In this document: one piece after another, positions 56,635-64,000 of the stretch
Layout: every line of letters starts with the position of its first letter
How positions within the stretch are numbered: position 1 is the stretch's first letter
Made by a program: the position numbers and the translations under genes
From: Wyeomyia smithii
Lineage: Eukaryota > Arthropoda > Insecta > Diptera > Culicidae
Length of the DNA: 64,000 bases
Assembly: GCF_029784165.1 (NCBI RefSeq)
Contig: NC_073696.1
Coordinates: forward strand, 100,618,065-100,682,064
Direction: 5' to 3'
The notes under the pieces: model-generated
Told to the model about the DNA's origin: nothing
What the model saw: only the letters and a program-made list of their open reading frames with translations
Databases searched by the model: none

Positions 56635-57447
56635 CAGGAGTGTGACTTTTCGTACAGAATCTGTATTGTAATCATTATAAATGTTGTGAACCACGTGCAA
56701 TTATGGATTGAACGGGAAAAATGTTCGTTATGCTCGTATTATGAGTGATGCATTGAAAATTAAAAAAAATGTATAAACAAGCTTTGAAACTCAGTAATAT
56801 ATCCTTACAAAGTTTCGGAATTTTATTACACTTTCTAGCAGTGCCTTAGATTATCAGTATTTATTCACGAGTTGATGAATTGAATTATTCTCAGTGTCAG
56901 CACCTTTATTTTCTGGTGCAACTCAGTAGCCAATGCTCACTGCGACAAAGCATGAATTTCGTTTACCATATTCAATGAGAAAACAGAGGAATGAATATCA
57001 AAGGCCTTGTAAATGATATTCAGAGAAGTTTCGGTAATTATCAATCCAAGTAGTGGAAGTTTGTTCAGACACTGTACACCACACGGTACAGTATAAATTG
57101 TCGAATGAGGTTGTTTTGATTTTCACTGTTCTGAAATGATTTTTATTATTGACGTTCAAAATAACGACACGAGTGTTAAAGTTTATTCGGTCGGTGTTCA
57201 TCGGTTGTCTGGTATCATGAATATCAATGTTCGCATAGGTAGTTTGAGTATTAACATAAAGAAGGCTGAAAATCGCTGCTTTTGAATATCATGATAGTGA
57301 ATATTCTCAGCACTGCTTTCTAGTATGCGTATGAAAAGTCATGCGAAATTAAATGTGGTTGCCAGAATTGTTTGGAATAGAATATTAGCAAAGGGTTACC
57401 ATATTTACTGCTTTTCTCTTTGCGTATCTCTTTATAACACAGTCTCT
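56635..57447 (+). repeat. Copia LTR-like sequence, split by a hAT MITE
   Basis: Just after the copia coding end and a short purine stretch, tgtgacttttcgtacagaat starts a ~330-bp sequence (excluding the insert) that ends ctctttgcgtatctctttat aacacagtctct at 57447. The same sequence, in reverse orientation, forms most of 61975-62529, where its ends read TGTTA and TAACA. Its position argues that it is the 3' LTR of the copia remnant. The exact LTR boundary is uncertain because both copies share about nine bases past TAACA. Confidence 0.6.
56839..57315. mobile_element. hAT-type MITE with 8-bp target duplication, inside the LTR-like sequence
   Basis: The 477-bp insert starts cagtgccttag and ends ctcagcactg, giving short CAGTGC inverted ends. 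It is flanked by a perfect 8-bp duplication, ctttctag, at 56831-56838 and 57316-57323. The empty site is visible in the related sequence at 61975-62529, which reads actagaaag on the other strand without the insert. No transposase is encoded. This is a clean hAT-style insertion. Confidence 0.87.
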
Positions 57448-58200
57448 AGTTACGCTCTAGTAAAATTTTTCAGAAAGACTGCAAACTGAAAAATCTGTAG
57501 AAACTGACTTGAAAAATCTGTGTTTTACAGAAAAATTGGCACATTTAGTATTCCTATCCTAATATTTCTAAAAACTTTGTTCGAGTCATGCTTGGGTTAC
57601 AGCAGGAAGCGCTATCCAAAAATGACAAATGTGCGTGTCCTCTGTTTAGATCAATTTTGAGTGCAATATTCGTTTCTCCCTCCCCGATATGTACCAACTG
57701 TCATTCAAGCGATTTAGATATGTATATAACCGTAATGTATGAAGAAATTATTTTTTATTTCTCAGCAGTAAATTTCGATTGTTTCAAAGAATATAATCTT
57801 ATCTTATCTTATCATTATGAAACATGATAATCTTTTCCGCACAGTTTGATTTATAGAACGTGAACGTGACTTAAATTTCACTTTGTTTTACCTAAAATGG
57901 TTTAATCGTGTATACAACAAATCAAAGTTTTAGATCTCTTTCGCTGCAGACTATTTGACATTCGTGTCATGATTTTTGTTATCGCTGGCAAGTGCTACTG
58001 ACACGCAATCAGAAAACGACGAGTGCTTCAGAAGTTGGTGTAGAACAAGGAAGGTAGCTCGCGTTCTGTTATTAGTTTTCTACCGTAGTTTTAATTTCTG
58101 CCCCAAGAATAGTGAGTGTATGAGCAGTGTGTAGATCGAGATAGTTGGGGACATTTTTTTTCGATTAGGTCCTCTCGAACGGTAAGTGTGAGCCACCGCA
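57448..58200. other. Upstream region and 5' untranslated part of Spp
   Basis: No coding sequence. The Spp leader probably lies in about 58020-58200. A gtaagtg at 58182 resembles a splice donor but lies only 19 bp before the ATG, so it is probably not used. No TATA box was identified. Confidence 0.4.
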
Positions 58201-59537
58201 ATGTCCGAAGTGGTGGAAGAATTGGTCCAACAAGTGCAGGAGAATCTCACTGAAAACGCCAACGCGGCAGCAACCAATGGCACGGCGAAGATCCCTTCCA
58301 CGCCAGAAGGAATGGCCCTGGCCTATGCAACACTAGTTGCAATGGCAATGTTACCCATTTTCTTCGGCTCGATACGCTCCGTTAAGCACCATAAGGAACA
58401 GACGGTAGGTTCGGAGGCTATAGCTTCACTGACACAGAGCTAAGTTTTTCGTTTAATTTTTGCAGAGCACCTTCCAAAAGACGGGCGAAAAACCGGACAC
58501 AATGACGTCAAAAGATGCGATGATGTTTCCTATTATGGCTTCCTGTGCACTGTTTGGACTGTACATATTCTTCAAAATATTCTCTAAGGATAACATTAAT
58601 TTCCTGCTGACTGGTTACTTTTTCTTCCTTGGTGTGATGGCATTGTCGCACTTGTTAAGCCCGGTTATAAGTTCTTTGATACCAGCTGCGATACCGAAAA
58701 TTCCGTATCACCTGTCCTTCATTCAAGGACCTACAGAAGGTGTCAAAGGGGATAAGGAAACGTACTTAATTGATTACAAGTTTACTACACACGACATTGT
58801 GTGCTTCATTATATCGTTGGTAATTGGAATTTGGTATCTGATTAAGAAGCACTGGATTGCCAACAACTTACTAGGACTGGCCTTTGCTGTTAATGGAGTT
58901 GAACTTTTGCATCTGAACAACATCGCTACCGGTTGCATTTTGCTAGGAGGTCTCTTCTTCTATGACATTTTTTGGGTGTTCGGCACAAACGTGATGGTCA
59001 CGGTGGCCAAATCCTTCGAAGCTCCGATAAAGCTGGTCTTTCCACAGGACTTGATCACGAACGGACTGAGTGCTTCGAATTTTGCTGTTCTAGGATTAGG
59101 AGACATCGTGATTCCAGGAATCTTTATCGCCCTGCTTTTGCGTTTCGATAACAGCCTCAAGAGAAAGAGTAATTTTTACTTCTACGCTACGTTTATTGCT
59201 TACTTCTTTGGCTTACTTGCGACAATCTTTGTAATGCACGTGTTCAAACACGCCCAGCCGGCATTGCTGTATTTGGTACCTGCTTGCTTGGGAACACCAC
59301 TTTTACTTGCTCTGCTTAAAGGTGATATCAAGAAGCTTTTTGCGTGAGTATCTCTTCAAAAATTTCAGTATTCATACATTTCAATCACGGTAATAACACT
59401 TGCATTATTTTTTTAGTTATGAAGATCACCCTGATGAGAAACCCAAAGAGAGTAAAAAATCCGATAAAAACTCAGGCGAAGATTCTGCTAAATCAAAAAA
59501 GGAAAACAAGAAAAAGGATTCGAAAAAAGTTAAATAA
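58201..59537 (+). CDS. Spp: Signal peptide peptidase (intramembrane aspartyl protease)
   Basis: Three exons, 58201-58404, 58466-59343 and 59417-59537, encode 400 residues. The introns are 61 and 73 bp with GT...AG ends and agreeing phases (0 and 2). The enzyme cleaves remnant signal peptides and other type II membrane segments in the ER membrane and is related to presenilin. Visible features are a short luminal N-terminus with NxT/NxS-type sites, about nine hydrophobic segments, the first catalytic motif FYDIFWVF (Asp ~235), the second GLGDIVIPG (Asp ~281), the QPALLYLVP motif (Pro-Ala-Leu ~333-335), and a Lys-rich tail ending KKVK, a KKxx ER-retention signal. The start ATG has a good context (ccaccgcaATGtcc) and fits the family N-terminus. 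Length is close to fly and human SPP. Nothing suggests damage; this is an ordinary housekeeping gene. Confidence 0.97.
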
Positions 59538-60605
59538 ACAGTTTTAATGTTTGCTAGCTAGAAAGAATGATCGTGTGTTGAGTGGTTGCGCGCGAACTAA
59601 TTGCTTCATGATAAAATATCATCGCTTGAAAATTGGAAACACAGGACGATTAGTTTAATGCTTTTTGGAGTTAAAAATCATCCGCTCTTCATTGCTTTCA
59701 GTATTCATAAACAATAGAGAATAATTAAAAACTTATTCTTTGGCCAGAGCTCAAAAAACCAGTCAGTTTAAGGTATAGCATACAGAAAAAAAATCAGTTT
59801 TCCTATTCACTAGAGAGTGTATTGTTGAGAAATACATTGCCAAAAATTACATTAGCTTTTGTGCAGCACTTAAAATAAACATTTCAATCGTGACTATCGT
59901 CGTATGATAAGGCAGATACCGATACAACACAAAAGATCTTTTAATGTGATTCCAAAATTAGAAGTATCACTTAGCTGGAGAGAAACATTCTGCGTAGGCT
60001 TTATCTACACAACTTACTGCACAATGACATAGTAAGAAATAAGATGCAGTGAACGTGACGATGCAGACAAACTTAGTTAAATAGTTTTGCTTACGTTTAT
60101 GCTAACTTCGCGACTGAAAAAGCATTTTAAGATGCGCAAACATATTCTACTACCAACAAGGCTCAAAATGATCATAATTTTATGAAAAATGAATAAAACA
60201 TCAAGGAGGTTTTTCATACCCGGTGAGCTAAATATAATGCAATGAAACAGAATTAGCCAGATTCATAGTTTTGAAATACATTTTAAAAGTGAATAGTTTT
60301 AAAATAATAAGAAACAATTTTGTTGGCTTAAATAAAGGGATATAAACAAAACAGTAAGCTACATTCATAGCAAACGTGTTATTTATTAATGTATTTGTTT
60401 TTGTGAAAAAAATACTTCCGGTTTTACAATTTTGAATACAAATACTATTAGTACTACTAGAAACCGTTTCAAAAAATCATTATAAGGCAACGGTTGTAAT
60501 CCTCACAGTTTTGTTTGCTGTAGGTACCCAACAAAATATTTCAGTTTTTTTTTTCAAAAGCCTTTTAACTAATTGAACCCAATCGTAATGACTTCATAGC
60601 GATGT
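59538..60605. other. Spp 3' untranslated region and downstream DNA
   Basis: aataaa overlaps the Spp stop (59533-59538), and further candidates lie near 59874, 60185 and 60334. Otherwise the region is AT-rich with no recognised feature until the foldback cluster. Confidence 0.45.
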
Positions 60606-61584
60606 AAAGCCTGTATCAGACCGTATCAGCGGTCAACCGCTACCGTTCCGTTCTTTATCGACCAATCAGAACACAGCGGTCGACCGTCGCTTGTTGTTGT
60701 TGCAAAAAATAGAATCTTTTCTATTTTTGCCGCCGTCCGTTCCCAACGGTTGCCGGCTGCTGTCATTGACATGGCGAAGGCAAACGAATCTCTTCACACC
60801 TACACAAGATCACATATAGAGACTTGACAAATGAAAATGTGTGCTTCTCTTTTTGGCACACACGACAGCCAGTCAAAACATTAATAGCACCGGCAACGCT
60901 GGTTGGCGATGTCAATTTTCGACCAACGCACACTGGCAAAAATGATTCCAAATTCCCACTAATTAAAAGCCGCTGGGCTGGATACCTTAAATATAGCATT
61001 TCTAATGTAAAATTGGCCAATAAATCGATAGGTGATATTTTCATTCTGTGCAGGGCACGGGAAAGGGTCTATATTTCCAAAAATACGCAAAAATAGGGTG
61101 AAAAGAGGCGAAAAAGACAATTTCCCGTGCCCTGTACAAAAGCAAACCATCGCCAATCAATTTGTTGACCAATTTTACAAAAGAAATGCTATATTTAAGG
61201 TATCCAGCTCAGCGGCTTTTAATTAGTGGGAATTTGGAATCATTTTTGCCAGTGTGCGTTGGTCGAAAATTGACATCGCCAACCAGCGTTGCCGGTGCTA
61301 TCAATGTTTTGACTGGCTGTCGTGTGTGCCAAAAAGAGAAGCACACATTTTCATTTATCAAGTCTCTATATGTGATCTTGTGTAGGTGTGAAGAGATTCG
61401 TTTGCCTTCGCCATGTCAATGACAGCAGCCGGCAACCGTTGGGAACGGTCGGCGGCAAAAATAGAAAAGATTCTATTTTTTGCAACAACAACAAGCGACG
61501 GTCGACCGCTGTGTTCTGATTGGTCGATAAAGAACGGAACGGTAGCGGTTGACCGCTGCAACGGTTAGTCTGATACAGGCTTAA
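60606..61584. mobile_element. Foldback element A (~980 bp, almost fully palindromic)
   Basis: The left arm begins aagcctgtatcagac (60606) and the right arm ends gtctgatacaggctt (about 61582). The arms of ~430 bp are nearly identical inverted copies, and the centre contains a second palindrome (gggcacgggaaa ... tttcccgtgccc, about 61054-61136). Shared blocks include agcggtcgaccgtcgcttgt, ttcccaacggttgccggctg, ggcacacacgacagccagtc and ggataccttaaatatagcat. It carries no transposase. The arms each hold a ~90-codon frame containing GCRVCQKEKHTF, probably by chance. Only a few differences separate the arms, so the copy is young or homogenised. A TTAA-like sequence lies at the outer ends. Confidence 0.88.
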
Positions 61585-61974
61585 AGCCGACATACGCATA
61601 CTGGCAAAAATGAATCCAAATTCCCAATAATTGAAAGCCGCTGGGCTGGATACCTTAAATATAGCATTTCTTATGTAAAATTGGTCAACAAATTGATTGG
61701 CGATGGTTTCATTCTGGACGCACGATCAAAACAAAACTTCTTTTTTTTCCTTTCCGTTCCCGTTGGTCGAAATTTGACATCGCCAATCAGCGTTGCCGGT
61801 GCTATTAATGTTTTGACTGGCTGTCGTGTGTGCCAAAAAGAGAAGCACACATTTCTATTCGATAAGTCTCTATATGTGACTTTGTGTAGGTGTGAAGAGG
61901 CACGTTTGCCTTTGCCATGTCAATGACAGCAGTCGCCAACCGTTGGGAACGGTTGGCGGCAAAAATAGAAATAA

Positions 61975-62529
61975 TTAGAGACTGTGTTATAAAGAGATAC
62001 GCAAAGAGAAAAGCAGTAAATATGGCAACCCTCTGCTAACATTTTATTTAAACAAATCTGGCAACCACATTTATTTTCGCATGACTTTTCATACGCACTA
62101 GAAAGTTTAATGAAATTTCGAAACTTTGTAAGGATATATTACTGAGCAGTAAATATGGCAACCCTCTGCTAATATTTTATTTAAACAAATCTGGCAACCA
62201 CATTTATTTTCGCATGACTTTTCATACGCACTAGAAAGTTTAATGAAATTTCGAAACTTTGTAAGGATATATTACTGAGTTTCAGTGCTTGTTCATACAA
62301 TTATAACAATTTACAATGCATCACTCATAACATGAGCATGACGAACACATTTTTCGTTGGAACCATAATTGCACGTGATTCACAGAATTTAAACTGATCG
62401 CAACACACATTCTGTACGAAAAGTAACACGCATGTGTTTGTTTACTTTGCACACTTGGAGCCTCGATTTGACGGTTCACTTGGAGTTTTCGACCTCACTC
62501 TTTGCGTATCTGTTCATAACACCGTCTGT
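61975..62529. mobile_element. Composite insertion: copia-LTR-like sequence between hAT-like ends
   Basis: It is bounded by a perfect 8-bp duplication, agaaataa, at 61967-61974 and 62530-62537. Its ends (61977-62008 and 62498-62529) are 32-bp inverted repeats matching at 28 positions. The interior, read in reverse, is the copia LTR-like sequence of 56635-57447, preceded by a piece like the copia coding end (gtgtgcaaagtaaa). A 133-bp segment is duplicated in tandem at 62013-62145 and 62146-62278, almost without change. The 8-bp duplication does not fit copia (normally 5 bp). No protein is encoded. Confidence 0.75.
62013..62278. repeat. 133-bp tandem duplication
   Basis: Two adjacent 133-bp units start gcagtaaatatggcaaccct at 62013 and 62146 and differ at about one position (ctgctaac/ctgctaat). 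The related sequence at 56635-57447 has a single unit, so the duplication arose in this copy and is recent. Confidence 0.9.
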
Positions 62530-62651
62530 AGAAATAACATTTTATTTTTTACAACAACAACAAGCGACGGTCGACCGCTGTGCTCTGATTGGTCGAAAAG
62601 GAACGGAAGGGTAGCGGTCAACCGCAACAACGGTTAGTCTGATACAGGCTT

Positions 62652-63656
62652 AAAGCCTGTATCAAGCCTGTATCAAGCCTGTATCAGACTAGCCGTTGTA
62701 GCGGTTGACCGCTACCGTTCCGTTCTTTTTCGACCAATAAGAGCACAGCGGTCGACCGTCGCTTGTTGTTGTTGTAAAAAATAGAATTATTTCTATTTTT
62801 GCCGCCAACCGTTCCCAACGGTTGGCGACTGCTGTCATTGACATGGCAAAGGCAAACGTGCCTCTTCACACCTACACAAAGTCACATATCGAGTCTTATC
62901 GAATAAAAATGAGTGCTTCTCTTTTTGGCACACACGACAGCCAGTCAAAACATTAATAGCACCGGCAACGCTGGTTGGCGATGTCACAGTTCGACCAACG
63001 CACACTGGCAAAAATGAACCCAAATTCTCACTAATTAAAAGCCGCTGAGCTGGATACCTTAAATATAGCATTTCTTATGTAAAATTGGTCAACAAATTGA
63101 TTGTCGATGGTTTCATTTTGAAAAGGGCACGGAAAATGGTCTTTTTCGCCTCTTTACACCCTATTTTTGCGTATTTTTGGAAATATAGACCCTTTCCCGG
63201 GCCCTGCACATAATGAAAATATCACCTATCGATTTTTTGACCAATTTCACATGCAAAATGCTATATTTAAGGTATCCAGCCCAGCGGCTTTTAATTAGTG
63301 GGAATTCGGGTTCATTTTTGCCAGTGTGCGTTGGTCGAAATTTGACATCGCCAACCAGCGTTGCCGGTGCTATCAATGTTTTGACTGGCTGTCTGATGTG
63401 CCAAAACGAGAAGCACACATTTTTATTTGACAGGTCTCTAAATGTGAATTTGTGTAGGTGTGAAGAGGCACGTTTGCTTTCGCCATGATAATGACAGCAG
63501 TCGCCAACCGTCGGGAACGGTTGACGGCAAAAATAGAAATGATTCTATTTTTTGCAACAACAACAAGCGACGGTCGACCGCTGTGCTCTGATTGGTCGAA
63601 AAAGAACGGAACGGTAGCGTTCAACCGCTGCAACGGCTAGTCTGATACAGGCTTAA
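62652..63656. mobile_element. Foldback element B (~1 kb)
   Basis: It has the same family structure as element A, with the left end at about 62652 and the right end gatacaggcttaag at 63656. The left terminus carries three tandem copies of agcctgtatca (62653-62686). Arms are recognisably inverted copies but differ from each other more than in element A (for example the segments at 62876-62915 and 63420-63460). The centre palindrome is present (aagggcacgg/cccgggccct, about 63124-63206). It carries no transposase. Confidence 0.87.
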
Positions 63657-64000
63657 GATGCTTTGGAATACCTGTGATTTCCTTATTATCAAATTTAAAT
63701 TTAAAAAAAAACCCAAAGCCTTGAGGTTTGGATTCGCTAAATTTTTGGTGGAATGAGATTCGAAGTAAATTTGCAAAAATAGATATCTCACTGGAATGAG
63801 GTTTTAAGGCGCATGTTAAATACAGGCTTGTTTTGCTCATCTTCATCTTAAAGAGAAAACAGTTTTCTTCCCTCTTAACAACTGTGAGCAATACATTCAA
63901 TGTGCATCACACCATCTGCTGTAGAGAGAGCGCAGAGTAATAGTTTCTCTGGCGAAAAAACGTTCTAATTTGACAGAGCAAAAACCCAGTGAAACTCTTG
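63657..64000. other. Flank of the foldback cluster, nothing recognised
   Basis: AT-rich sequence without a gene-like frame or repeat that I can identify. Confidence 0.4.

Larger units (their letters stand above)
61586..62654. mobile_element. Foldback element C, partial copy interrupted by an insertion
   Basis: 61586-61974 and 62530-62654 together form one partial left arm, a shortened centre and a right arm of the same family, ending gtctgatacaggcttaa. The central palindrome is deleted at about 61715-61760. The 555-bp insert at 61975-62529 splits the right arm. It lies end to end between elements A and B. Confidence 0.82.

Overview
This is eukaryotic nuclear DNA, almost certainly from a mosquito, most likely a culicine of the Aedes type. 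It is AT-rich and gene-poor. The introns use insect-type GT...AG junctions, either about 60-75 bp or very long. The space between exons is packed with non-LTR retrotransposons (Jockey/Juan-like, I-like, RTE-like, R1-like), a Penelope-like element, a copia remnant, a mariner/Tc1 remnant, hAT remnants and many foldback or MITE-like inverted repeats. The species call is inference from gene and transposon content. No bacterial, CRISPR, plasmid or phage features are present.

Two host genes are supported, both on the + strand. (1) The C-terminal part of a Golgi carbohydrate sulfotransferase (CHST type) has three exons at 26921-27100, 48654-48855 and 48914-49030. A 21.5-kb intron and a 58-bp intron separate them; the N-terminal exons were not found. 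(2) A complete signal peptide peptidase gene (Spp/HM13 type, 400 aa, three exons, 58201-59537) has YD, GLGD and PAL catalytic motifs and a C-terminal dilysine ER-retention signal.

Layout: 1-2030 holds a hAT transposase pseudogene and small inverted repeats. 4729-6626 holds a dispersed repeat and a nested inverted-repeat element. 9600-11070 holds TATCGATA-rich and CAGATTTTT-rich repeats. 11819-13196 is a 5'-truncated Jockey/Juan-like LINE. 14443-17122 holds hairpin MITEs, a degenerate tandem repeat, a long GA tract and a hAT MITE with a clear target duplication. 20590-25430 holds an RTE-like LINE remnant and repeats. The big sulfotransferase intron (27101-48653) holds a foldback fragment, a mariner remnant, an R1-like fragment, a foldback hairpin, an I-like LINE with RNase H, a nearly intact Jockey/Juan-like LINE, and a Penelope-like inverted duplication inserted into a ~300-bp-unit repeat. 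51871-53497 holds another RTE-like fragment and nested MITEs. 53734-53813 is an orphan CCAAT/TATA/Inr promoter-like block. 55530-57447 is a copia remnant plus LTR-like sequence split by a hAT MITE. 60606-63656 is a tandem cluster of ~1-kb foldback elements carrying a composite insertion.

No new protein-based system was found. The most unusual material is structural: the tandem near-palindromic foldback cluster, the composite element that combines copia-LTR-like sequence with hAT-like ends, and the target-duplication-bounded inverted Penelope pair. The two host genes have unrelated jobs (glycan sulfation in the Golgi, intramembrane proteolysis in the ER). Nothing shows that they are co-regulated.
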